64,000 nt of DNA from Parietaria judaica (Eukaryota > Streptophyta > Magnoliopsida > Rosales > Urticaceae). The DNA lies in NCBI GenBank assembly GCA_954871525.1, contig OX940865.1:4278001-4342000 (forward strand), read 5' to 3'. The position numbers were made by a program, and so were the translations under genes. The notes beneath the pieces are model-generated. The model made no database searches. It worked only from the letters and a program-made list of their open reading frames with translations, and was not told where the DNA came from. Positions 46,548 through 57,785 of this stretch are shown one piece after another. The first letter of the stretch is position 1. Every line of letters starts with the position of its first letter.

Positions 46548-48390
46548 AAGTTCAAGGATAAATAATTTCGAAATTTAATTTAAAGGTTTAAAGAACGAAT
46601 TATTTGATGAATAAATTAATAATTAAAATTGAAATTTATTTCTAGATATTTTAATTTTAATTTAAAATTAGATTATTTCCCGACCCGAGAAATCGTGACG
46701 GGAAAATTGGGCAGGCTGCTAGGCGCAGCCCAGCTCGTGGCTAGAGGGGACCAGGGGCTGCCGCTGCAGCCATAGTGTCAAAACCCTAGGTGCCACGGGC
46801 CACGCCCGTGGCAAAGCCCACGCCAGGGCGAGGCCCAGGGCGAAACCCTTGTAGGTTGCCCTGGCGAGCAGCGCCTGGGCCTCGCGCACTGGCCTGCGGC
46901 CCACGCTACCTGGCAGCGGAATGGGCCTGCGGGCCCAGCGCGAGGTGGGTGCTGCCCTAGCCTCCCCGGCAGGCTGGGTGTGGCTTCTCCTAGGGACGTG
47001 GGCCCGGGCTTAGGCCCGGAGGGCCCACGTACATAATTTTAATTATGGGTCGGAATTTATTCCGACCCGGTTCCCTAGGAATAATTAAATATTAATTATA
47101 ATTGAAATTAAACAATTATGAATTAATAAAATATGGATGTTATTTATGGATAAGTAACATTGACTTGTTTTAAATAATTCATAAAATTAAATATGGATAT
47201 TATTTAGTGAATAAATAATATTGTCTTATTTAATAATAAAATATGGATGATAATTCTTAGGAATAATATCATTGACTTATTTTAAAATTTCATAAATAAT
47301 TAATTATAAGCAATGGAATAAATTAATGATTATTCTTAGAGAATGGGAATCATTAAAATCTAATTATATATATTCATCATAGATATAATTTGTTATAACC
47401 TATTTTCATAACCCGTAAACATAGTGCTTATGTTTAATCATTATTAATATGTCGAATTAAGGATAGATATGAATAGTAAAGAGTAAATGTAAAGTGGTCA
47501 TTATTAATCGGAAAAATCTCAATCATGCAATCTTGTCTGAGGAAGAGGGAATCAAAAGTGGGGCCGGTTCACCATCCACTTCTGGGTGACCGGTTAGGAC
47601 CCCTCCCATCTACCTAGAGAAAGTATGATTGACCTATCACTACCGATAAAATAATGAACACTATAATCATTGAGGCCTTATATATAATTACGTGTCGTAA
47701 TTAATAAAGCCAAAATATAAACTTTTAATGTGTCATTAAAGGAAAGTTTATAATAAGTTTTAATTAACTTATGAAAAAGTTAAAAAACGTTATTTAGCAA
47801 AAACAATGGCAAGTATAGAATTAATGATAAAAGGTCTCCATTATTACTGTCACAAGGTCTGCTGACCACACCGCCTCGAGTCACCCTAGAGTGACCACTC
47901 CTCTTAAGGAAAGGTGTGCTTGTGGAAGGTTTGGCACCGTGATAGTTTCAAAAGAATATGGGGACGGAGGAATCTTGGAAATGGACCGTGAGTCACCTTA
48001 GAGTGACCATTCCTTAAGGACGACGTTTCCAAGAGGATTCCGAGAACCGAAAATAATGGGTTAAGCTTGCACGGAAGTTGAAACTTCTCGACCGTCTATG
48101 ATGATAGTTAATAATCATAAAGAACTGTGGTGGTTCTTATTTTGAGTATTAATTAAGTTTATGACTAAAACTTAGTTTAACCAAACTACACAGTTGATAT
48201 CGCGAGTCACCTTAGAGTGACCATGCCTTCAGGACGGCAACGATGTGTACAGTCGGTTGAATTATCATGAAATAGTCAATGGGTTTATTAACGTTTTCCC
48301 GAGAACATGTTTGCATCATGTGACTATTTGAACCAACTTAATTACCCAAAACATTCTACCTATAATAAAGTTTAATAAGTTTCTTTTTCA
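46548..48390 (+). other. Copia-A untranslated leader
   Basis: About 1.85 kb with no coding frame. It contains a GC-rich island (46690-47030, many GGGCCC/GCCCAC) within AT-rich sequence, a conserved block GGTGACCGGTTAGGACCCCT (about 47585), and three hairpin motifs. The same order appears in the minus-strand relative (60088 to 58198) and in the plus-strand copy from 62717, so the leader is conserved as sequence although it encodes nothing obvious. Packaging or translation control is a reasonable inference. Confidence 0.75.
47878..48235 (+). repeat. Three conserved hairpin motifs in the leader
   Basis: GAGTCACCTTAGAGTGACCA-type motifs at 47878-47897, 47990-48009 and 48204-48223. Each has GTCAC..GTGAC arms, and each is followed by a TCCTTAAGGA-like palindrome or its variant. 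Three counterparts occur in inverse orientation at about 58381-58400, 58595-58615 and 58702-58723 in the minus-strand element. Confidence 0.85.
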
Positions 48391-49197
48391 ATGCCAGTTA
48401 AAATGTCCGATCCAATTATCATCTCAGATGATGAACAAGATTCCGTTAACTCCCATTCGCCTCTTGAGCAAGAGTCTGAATAGCCACTGACTATCTTTGA
48501 GAAAGATACTGAATGGTTCAAATATGAGGTTGAGTATAATTTACTCACTCACTATTTCAGCCAGTATCATCTCAAAAGTCAAGCTTTCAAGAATGCTATG
48601 CTCAAGACGTCTCATGATGAAATTGAGAGACTATTAGTGAAAGTGAATAAAGTAACGGGACTTGTCAGTGAGGCTGTTGCAAGAGATAACAAAAGAAAGA
48701 ATGAATCGAAAGCTGAACCTGGAAGGAAAGAAAGAAAGTTTGGTTTATCAGCAATGTGTTTCCAGTGTGGAACAAATCCGAGATTGAAAGGCCAGCTTAG
48801 ATGCAGGCAACACCTCAGTTCATCTAAGGGTAAAACCTTTTCTGAACTATACATTGAATTTTATTGGAAGAGACTCAAGTCTCAGTTCCATAGATTAAAA
48901 TTACATAACATTGCGAACATTTTTCAATACAGAAGTGGCTTCTGCTAAAATGAAAAATGGACATGGAGCGTTATGCATTGAATGCTGGCTCAAACCAAGG
49001 GCAAATGGACATACTATGTGCCGGAATTGCTTGTGGGCTAGGAGAGGTAAAAACTCCCCTATTAACCCCAAAATTAGTTTTTTATTGGTGAGATTAATCT
49101 TGGATGCATAGATTAAAAATCTAATATACTTTCTTTTTCTTTTTCAGGTAGCGGGAGTTCCGGCGATGGGAGCTCAATTGGAAACGATAGCGAGTAG
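48391..49197 (+). pseudogene. Three-exon gene in the gag position, unknown zinc-motif protein
   Basis: Not recognised. Exon 1 is 48391-48829 (start at 48391 or 48403), exon 2 48933-49046, exon 3 49148-49197 ending in TAG. Both introns have GT..AG borders and are phase 1, so all exons join in frame. The N-terminus MSDPIIISDDEQDS is a hydrophobic core plus acidic run, like a SUMO-interaction motif. A helical, charged middle follows. Then comes C-x2-C-x11-C-x2-H (CFQC..CRQH) in exon 1 and C-x2-C-x11-C-x2-C (CIEC..CRNC) in exon 2, two related modules. The tail is G/S/D-rich. One in-frame TAG at 48481 breaks exon 1. This does not match gag, and the motif spacing is not the CCHC gag knuckle. The leader just upstream is the same as that before gag at 58197. 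Confidence 0.7.
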
Positions 49198-49499
49198 TAT
49201 TCGAGTGACTCGAAGAAGGGAACTTGCTAGTTTTAAGTTTGAATTCGATTTGAGTTTGTTGTCATTACAATTCTTGCATTCATTATTGACCTCAGTTTAT
49301 GTTAATAATTCTTTATCAATGAAGTTATCATTTTGAATTATTCATAAAAACCTGACATGTTACTTTAATTATCTTCAATGAATCTTTTTCAATTCATGTG
49401 TAATTGAATATAATTTTATAAGATGATATAAAAGATTATCATTATAGATAACAGTGATTGTTGTCAAATAGAGAGTGGAAATCACGGTCCCAGGATCAG

Positions 49500-51260
49500 A
49501 ACCAAGTGATGCTCAGACGTAGTGGGAGGTTAATATCAATAATACTACGGGTAGTCACTATAAGAGTTTCATTAGAAACTCTGGGAATACTCAGACGTAG
49601 TGGGAGGTTCTTGTGAACGGTTAAACACTACGAGTAAAACCAGCTGGTTTTTGACCTAGATTTTTCTAACACTAGTGTTGAAGATCCGATAAGCTTCAAG
49701 GAAGCTATGATGGATCCTGATAAGGGAGAATGGCAGGAAGCCATGAACCAAGAAATAGAATCAATGGATTCTAATGAAGTCTGGGAACTTGTAGACCTAC
49801 CTGATGGCTTCAAAACCATAGGGAATAAATGGGTATACAAGAGAAAGAGAGTAGTGGACGGGAAGGTTGAAACCTTCAAGGCTATACTAGTGGCAAAGGG
49901 TTTTACCCAGAGAGAAGGTTTTGATTTCGATGAGACCTTCGCTCCAGTCGCTAAGTATAAGTCCATCCGGATTCTCATGACCATAGCCTGTAGTCTCAAT
50001 TACGAGATATGGTAGATGGACGTCAAAACCGCATTCCTGAACGAGTACATTGACGAGAACATCAATATGGACCAACCAGAAGGGTTCGTGCAACAGGGTC
50101 AAGAAAGGAAAATTTGCAGGTTACTCAAGTCCATTTATGGATTGAAGCAAGCTTCCAGATCCTGGAATCTAAGGTTTGATGAGACCATCAAGACCTTTGG
50201 GTTCATTCAGAATGAAACTGAAGCCTGCATTTACAAACTCAATGATGAGTCCGTGGAGATTTTTCTTTTTCTATACGTCGATGATATTCTTCTCATTGGA
50301 AACAGTGTGAAAAGATTATCAGACGTGAAAGCGTGACTATCTACGCAATTCCAAATGAAGGATATGGGAGAAGCATGTTATGTTCTTGGGATCCGTATCT
50401 TTAGGGATTGCAACAACAGGTTTCTAGCCTTGTCACAAGCAGCTTACATTGATAAGGTGCTTGAACGTTTTGCAATGACAAACTCCAAGGGTGGTAATTT
50501 ACCAACCAGGCATGGAGTGTTCCTAAGAAGGAACCAGTGTCCAACTTCTCCGGAAGAGCAAGACGAGATGAGGCGGGTACCCTATGCTTCAGCAGTGGGA
50601 AGTCTGATGTACGCTATGCAGTGTACTAGACCAGACATCTGTTAGGCTGTGGGAATGGTTAGTAGATACCAATCCAACCCCGGTATGTCTCACTGGATTG
50701 CAGTGAAGAACATTCTCAAGTATCTTCAGAGAACGAGAAACTATATGTTAGTGTTTTCAGGGTCAGATCTGAATCCACTAGGGTACAATGACTCAGATTT
50801 TATGTCTGACAAAGACGCGAGAAAATCAACGTCGGGAGCATTGTACACCCTTGTTGGTGGAGCGATATTCTGGAGAAGCGTAAAGCAATCCTGTATCGCA
50901 GATTCCACAATGGAAGCTGAATATGTGGCTGCATGTGAAGCAGCCAAGGAATCAGTTTGGCTAAAGAATTTCTACATGGAATTGGGTGTAGTCCCAGATG
51001 TAGATGGACCACAAACGCTATACTGTGATAACAGTGGAGCTGTGGCAAATTCGAAAGAGCCCAGAGACCATAACAAGGCGAAACATATAGAAAGGAAATA
51101 TCATCTCATTAGAGAGATAGTACGTCGTGGGGACGTACAGGTTGTGAAAATAGCTTCGGAGGACAATCTGGCTGATCCATTTACCAAGACGTTGCCAGAG
51201 AAAATATTCAGGAGGCATCTGGATAATATGGGCGTGAAAGACATGAGTCATCTTCTTTAA
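49500..51260 (+). pseudogene. Copia-A reverse transcriptase and RNase H
   Basis: Copies the element RNA into DNA. The linker has two LRRSGR-type motifs (about 49512 and 49590). Reverse transcriptase from about 49690: MDSNEVWELVDLPDG, KWVYKRKRVVDGK, GFDFDETFAPVAK, MDVKTAFLNE, SIYGLKQASRSWNLRFD, and catalytic LFLYVDDILLIG (50266-50301). RNase H: GSLMYAMQCTRPDIC, DKDARKSTSGALYTL, TMEAEYVAACEA, LYCDNSGAVANSKEP, ending SHLL then TAA. The frame from 49707 to 51260 is continuous apart from three single stops: TAG 50013, TGA 50334, TAG 50644. Integrase and protease are missing upstream. Confidence 0.92.
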
Positions 51261-51264
51261 GTAC

Positions 51265-51275
51265 AAGTGGGAGAT
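51265..51275 (+). other. Copia-A polypurine tract
   Basis: AAGTGGGAGAT directly upstream of the 3' LTR, the standard copia form. Confidence 0.9.
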
Positions 51276-54020
51276 TGTTGGACATGTGTGTCCTTAAACA
51301 AGATATTTATCCATTTGTAAAAGATTATGACAAGTCGTTGAATAAAGATGGTACTTATTATTTTAATCTTATTATAGTTTCTGTAGAGTAAAATAGAATG
51401 TTTGATTCCTTAGTTCATAAAGGATGCAATTATGTTATTATTATCACAAAAGATTCATGTGAGGAAGAATTAATAAACATAATAAATGAACTTAAAATGT
51501 CCGTGACCTGATTAACTGGGTGGGAGCCCATTAATCAGTAAGGTCATTAATGTGACTGAAGTGACAATCCTATTCTGGATTTTGTGTGTGTCAACACTCA
51601 CTAGAAGTGCATTAGGTATGAAGCGTCTTCATACTGGACTGGACCTGACTTAAACTCAAGAAGTTGTCATATAAGACCGTCACTGACAACTTGTAGTTGA
51701 GTCGCAAAATGATGATCAAATGGATTTAGTTCTAAGTCCTGAGTGGTCATGAGTCCAAGTTGCTGGCTTGATTGTTCTTTGATTTAACCGTTAAAGAACA
51801 CAAGATATTACCGCTGTTCCCAACACTATTATTTTGGGAACATGATAGTCAGTAGTAAGGATTGCTTGATCATAGACATGGGCATCACACACCTCTCTTT
51901 AGAGTCATGATGATTCCCTTGATTGTTAGTGGTGAGAAGTGAGAGGTACCCGTGCGCAACTTATGAATCAAAACCATAAGTGGGTTACTCATAATATTAC
52001 TGGCTGAGTCAAGGATGAAAATGCATTGAGGGGCATTACGGTATAAACCGCCTGCTCATGTGTGGGTCATCAAGTGAAAGGGAAATAATCGGTATTTGAT
52101 TGAATCTAATGGACACCCTGTTGTATATAAGGGAATAATATATACCGTATCACTAAATAGTGCAGCCTCGGGTCTATAGTGGAATCACCTAGCAGTTCGT
52201 TGGACCTTAAGTGATACGGGTCCATGGTCCCCAGGATAGCTCCGTAACGAATGATACGTACGTGATTAAAATACATTCTGGATAATGTTTAATAATTTGG
52301 ATCGACTTATAAAACTGACAAGTCTGTGTCAGACGTCAAATAGTTTTATCGATAGCGTGGCAAAAGTATCATATTTTGGTACACGAAAGTAACTGATAAA
52401 AATAAAGTTAGAATTAAGATTTTCCAACAGCACCATGTTGTTTAAAATTAAATTCTAAGCAACTTTTCTTTTTGAACCAAGTCATTCTGACTTACGGTTT
52501 GTGATTTATGGATTTTCTAAGTTTATGACTCGGTTCGATAAACTATGAAATTAAATCACATGTCACGAATTTAAATGATGGTGTTGCACCATGACATTTA
52601 ATGTGTGATAAAGAGATCAAGCTTTATTAATATAATTTAATTATTTGGATTTAATTTTTAATATCTTACTAATAATTAATTAATAATTAAAGGATTTATA
52701 TTGATAAATAAATAATATATTTATATATTATTTTATGTGTATATTCGAATTAGGATTTGGAGATAACAAACCCTAGTTAAATTCGAATCACTGATATAGA
52801 AGATTTTATTTTTGCGGCAATAGTACCTGAAGTTTGGTATCTTAGCAAAAACCCTAAAATCAATTTAATCCATTGGATCGGTTATGATTTAGTATCAACC
52901 GTTGGATTGAGATAATTGATTTGAACCCTAATGTAATTCGAAATTGAAACTTGGTGAGCAAGTTTAGGTATTTTGAATTTACTTAATTAATTCTATCCGT
53001 TGGATCGGTTTTGAGATTTTATCTTTAAACCGTCGGATTAGAAATTAATTAATATTATATATATGATATTAAAATTCGAATAAATTTGAGATAAAAAATT
53101 GAATTAGGGTTTTGTAAAACCCTAGGGTATTTGACTTTATCCCTAATTGATTTGATCCATTGGATTGGTTTAATATTTAATTTTAACCATTGGATCTAGA
53201 TAATCATTAACAAATTCGAATTTAAATATATATGTATAATATAATTCGAAAATATATAATATGATGATAAGATTAAATGTTTTAATCTTATCTTGTATTA
53301 TTTAATTAATTAAATCCCTGATTAATTATATCCATTGGATCTAGATGAGATTGAATCTGGATCATTGGATTGAAATAATTATTTATATTTAATTAAAAGA
53401 ATTCAAAAATTGGGAGGGAAAATCTCCAAATCGGTTACAGCTTGAGCCTATAAATAGGAAGCTGATTCTACACATTTTACACACCTCTCCCCAGAGCAAA
53501 AACTCGAGCTCTCCCTCTCTCTCTAGGGTCTGCGTGTTTTCTGCTACTGATCTCTTTTCTGGTTTGGCTTAGGAGATATTTTTCTCCGGTAGCTTTAAAA
53601 GAACCGTCAGTTAAATTTTGCGACGGAGTCCTGCCAGCGAAGCCCACGCTTCGGTAGCGAGGAATCCAGGAGAATATCCCGGAAGATCACGGGAGTTTCC
53701 CTCAGCACCGGCGGAGCCCTGCCCAAGTCAAAACGCGCAGCCGGAATCATCAGTTGAGGTACGGCCTTATGCATTGGGTAAATAAATGCGACCATTTACT
53801 GCTTTCTATTTATTTCCTGTTCGACTAGATTATTAATAATGAATATGAAAATATTAGATTCGAAATATTTATCAGATCTCGTTTTGTTATTACCTGATAT
53901 CCGTGTCGTCGGTCCGATAACAAGATTTCTGCTTTAAAATGAATTTTTAAATGTTACCGGGACGGCCCGGAGGCTATTATCGTGGTAAGGAAGTCGGCCT
54001 GATACCTCCGATTTCCAACA
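51276..54020 (+). repeat. Copia-A 3' LTR
   Basis: Begins TGTTGGACATGTG and ends TTCCAACA; TATA box at about 53448-53455. Near-identical to 43778-46532. GTTCG follows as the right target duplication. Confidence 0.94.
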
Positions 54021-54025
54021 GTTCG

Positions 54026-56280
54026 TTGCTTATAGACTAGCCGAATTTCTAGAGAGAGAGATAGAGAATTCGAGAGCTCCTTTGAGAGAGAGAACTCGAG
54101 TTTTGCATGTGAGAGTGTTGTGTGAATGTGATGCCAATGCCTTGTATTTATAGTAAAAGGCATGAACACATTACTTCCAATTTTAGATAAATCAATCAAC
54201 CTTAATTAGTGTCAATTACAAATCAATCAACCCTAATTAGTGTTAATCAATCAAGAATCAATTCCAACCTTCCCATTTACATAGGTTTCAAATTTTATGA
54301 TGATTAAAATACCTAAGATTTAATTTCATATGATTTAAATATGTATCATGAAAATCAAATGTTACCCACGTTAGGCAAAATTCGATTTCATCATATTTCA
54401 ATCAAGGGAATACATTTTCTTTAATTAAAATAAATACCAAGAAATCCAATCTCATTCCATGAATAGGTTTATGCGATTTCTATCATTATTTTTAATCAAG
54501 ATTTAATTCCAATTAAATCAAATTAGGTGATTCATGATTTATCAATATTTTCTTTATTTGTAAATAACCTATCAATTAAATAATATTATGAATCAATCAA
54601 TATTAATTCTTATGCATAATAAATCTTTATTTAAAACTTGCAAATCAAGTTCTTATTATTCATGCACAATTAATATTCATGATACAATTCTTATTTATTT
54701 TATTTAGATTAATACCATATTTGAATATGATTAATTAGTATCTTAAATTACCATAACATATAAATCTCGCTTTCTATCATGTTTGAAATCGCCAACTATT
54801 GCTTGGTAACCAAGCTTCGTAATTTCCATGATTCAAAATCTTGCCTTATATGTTTATCATGATAATTAACATAATTAATCTTTTATTAAAATATGATAAG
54901 GAAAATACCTAGTGGGCCTATCCACCAAGGCTTGGTCGAATTTCCTCTCTTACTATCAGCCATGATTAAACCCAATGGTTCTAGCCCATTAATTTTATCT
55001 TTAAGTAATTCTCATGAATTAACATAACCTCTTGTTATGATCTATAATTGATATCTTATTCTCCCTAGATATTACACATAAAATCATAGAAAATATTAAC
55101 TCTTAGAATTAAATTTACTACAACATTGATGTTGACAATTTATTACAATTTTGACTTTTTCCGATTAGCTATTTCTTTGGCAAACTTAAAGTACTTTTGC
55201 CACAACTTTTTGAAACTTTCCAAAACTTGACACAAGCTTCATTTCAATAGTTATATCATAAATTAGAGTAACAAATATTCGAATTGTACGATTGGTCCTT
55301 TACAAAGCTATCATGGGGACCATGGACCCAAATCACTTAAGCTCGATCCAACAGATTAATCCGTTAACTCCGGTGTTACTCCATTAAAAACCCAAAGTTG
55401 TACTCTTTAGTGATGCAAATAATATATTCCTTTTATCTCTAGGTGTCCAGTGATATAATCAAATTCAAGTGATTAATCTTTCACTTGATGATTCACACTT
55501 GAGCATGCGTTTTACCGTTTAGCCCCTTAGTGCTTTTCTTCCTGAATTCCATCGGTGGTATTGTAGACGACTCGCTTACGATTTTGAGACGTAAGCTACG
55601 CATGAGTCTCGTACTACTTCTCACGACCGATAATTCTGGGAATCATCTTGACTTAGTAAAAAGCTATGTGATATCCATATCTGTTATCGAGCTAGCTTTC
55701 CCTGTCGACTATCATGTTCCCAATATAGCGGCTTTGGGAACAGCGTTATGTTGTGTTCTTTAACTAGCAAATCAAAGAACAATCAAGCTAACAATCGGGG
55801 TTCAAGATCACTTCAGTATTAAGATTAATTACCATTTGATCATCTTTTATGACTTAGTTCAAAGTTGTAAGTGACAGTTTTAGTTGAGCAACTCTCAGAA
55901 CTTAGTCCAGTCCTATCCAGTACAAAGACACTTTATACTTAATTCACTTAATGAGTATGACACACATATTTATCTAGAATAGGATTTTCTCCATTTAGTC
56001 GCATTAATGACGTTATCAATTAAGAGGCTCCCACCCGCTTAATTAAGTCACAGATACATTTAAGTTCATTTATTGCATCTATCAATTCTTCCTCACATTG
56101 ACTCCGATGTGATGAATAGATTACAATTGCATTCCATTATGAACTACGGATATACATTCTATTATACATAAAGAACTATAAAAAATATTATCATAATAAG
56201 TGTCTTCTTTATTTAAGAGTGATGCAATAAACTTTTACAATGGGTAAATAAAACATTGTTTAAGGGCAATATGCCTAACA
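54026..56280 (-). repeat. Solo LTR-A, right part (minus strand)
   Basis: The 5' part of the minus-strand LTR-A, starting on the minus strand TGTTAGGCATATTGCCCTTA at 56280. The CT/GA-rich leader lies near 54042-54098. Together with 43313-43777 it makes a ~2.7-kb LTR, the same length as the Copia-A LTRs but clearly diverged from them, so it is an older member. ATTAC follows at 56281-56285. Confidence 0.85.
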
Positions 56281-56285
56281 ATTAC

Positions 56286-56774
56286 CTCAGGACATAAACT
56301 GATTCTATCTGACCATCGTTTTGACTTATTTACTAACTATGATTGACAGATTGATGTGTTAAAAGTAAGTCTCTCCCTGCCAATATGAAGACACTTCATA
56401 TTTGATTAATCTCAACGGTGCGGATTAGCACCATGATCCGATAATAGATCATCACCCAATTGTGATTGATTTCATCAATAGTTTTTACCGATCATCATAT
56501 TCCATTTGATAATATGAACTATGGACACGTTTTAGTTATTATTATATTGTGTATATCAAACCTCTTCAGTTAGACCATGTGATGACAATTACACAATTGC
56601 AAACATGATAACAACTATGGAACCAAAACTTTAATTATATTCATAAGAAAAACTGAAACAAAATTGTCATTGATAAGTCATAAACCTAATCTTTAAACGA
56701 AGTCAACGTCGTGATCTTATACAAGTGGCATTAACATCTGAATTATAGAGCGTACTAATCAGGTACGTCTAACA
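56286..56774 (-). repeat. LTR-B, 5' portion (minus strand)
   Basis: On the minus strand it begins TGTTAGACGTACCTGATTAG directly after the polypurine tract. It is interrupted at 56281-56285 by the solo LTR-A and resumes at 43312. It is the 3' LTR of the minus-strand element to its right. Confidence 0.75.
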
Positions 56775-56799
56775 ATCTCCCACTTGCACTCTAAAGAAG

Positions 56800-57474
56800 A
56801 TGTGCCATGTTCTTCAATCCCATGTTTTCTAAGTGTCTTGAGAATGTCTTCTCAGCCAGTGTCTTGGTGAAGGGAACTGTCAGATTTTCTTCCGAAGCTA
56901 TTTTCATAACATGTACGTCACCTCTCCGTACTATCTCCCTAATGAGATGGTACTTCCTATATGTTTTCCCTTAGCATGGCTTCTGGGCTCTTTACTGTTA
57001 ACAACTGGACCACTTTTGTCACAGTACAATGTCAGTGGCCTTTCTACATCAGGAATGACTTCCAGGTCTATGTAAAAATTTCTGAGCCAGACTGCTTCCT
57101 TTGCTGCCTCACAAGCATCAATATAATCGGCCTCCATAATTGAATCTGCGATGCAGGATTGCTAAACACTTCTCCATACAACCGCTCCACCACCAAGGGT
57201 GAACACTGAGCCAGACCTATATTTTCTAGCGTCTCTATCTGATTGAAAATAAGAATCAGTGTATCGTAGTGAATTCAGATCATCACCTGAATACACTAAA
57301 ATATAGTTCATCGTTCTCTTGAGATACTTTAGGATGGCTTTTACGGCTGTCCAATGAGCGAAACAAGGATTAGATTGGTATATTCTATCAATTTCTATTG
57401 CATAATAGATGTTTGGCCTAGTACACAACATTGCATGCATCATACTTCCTACAACTGAGGCATAAGGGACCCTC
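56800..57474 (-). pseudogene. Copia RNase H region (minus strand), degraded
   Basis: RVPYASVVGSMMHAMLCTRP, then SDRDARKYRSGSVFTLGGGAVVWRSV (57162-57474) and EADYIDACEAAKEAVWL, LTLYCDKSGPVVNSKEP (56931-57137). It matches the C-terminal pol of Copia-A closely. A stop near 57160 and frame changes after 56931 inactivate it. The upstream pol is replaced by an LTR-A fragment. Confidence 0.88.
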
Positions 57475-57785
57475 TGTTGGGAATCCATACTCGGATCCCT
57501 TGTAAATTATCACGAAATGTGCCTCCAAACCGTCCGGGTAACATTTAAAAAAAAAATTAAAGCGAAAAACTTGTTATCCGTACAACGGTCAGGATATCAT
57601 ATAATAACCATTTCACAAGTCTGATAAATATTATGCAATTCAATATTCATAAATCATTATTAATAATCTAGTCTATCGGGAATAAATGGAAAGAAGTAAA
57701 TGGTTGCATTTATTAACCCAATGCATAAGGCCGTACCTCAGTTGACGACTACTGACAACACCTTCTAAACTTCGCTGGGCTCTAA
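57475..57785 (-). repeat. LTR-A 3'-end fragment inside the minus-strand element
   Basis: Plus-strand start TGTTGGGAATCC, the inverse of the LTR-A end, through ACCCAATGCATAAGGCCGTACC (57718-57739) to about 57785. Only ~310 bp of the ~2.7-kb LTR are present. It sits exactly between the gag remnant and RNase H, so it marks a rearrangement rather than a simple insertion. Confidence 0.8.

Larger units (their letters stand above)
43778..54020 (+). mobile_element. Copia-A: long-LTR copia element with gag replaced
   Basis: Complete element with two near-identical LTRs (2755 and 2745 bp), primer site, long leader, a three-exon gene in the gag position, reverse transcriptase/RNase H, and polypurine tract. 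GTTCG is duplicated outside (43773-43777 and 54021-54025). Protease and integrase are absent, so it needs helper proteins to move. The LTRs differ by scattered substitutions and two small indels (17-20 bp missing near 52186; about 9 bp extra near 53728), indicating fairly recent insertion. It sits inside the solo LTR-A. Confidence 0.93.

Noticed and set aside
48748..49046. Reading the CxxC motifs as a retroviral-type gag zinc knuckle
   Set aside because: The gag knuckle is C-x2-C-x4-H-x4-C; here the gap after the second Cys is 11 residues and the motif occurs twice on separate exons.
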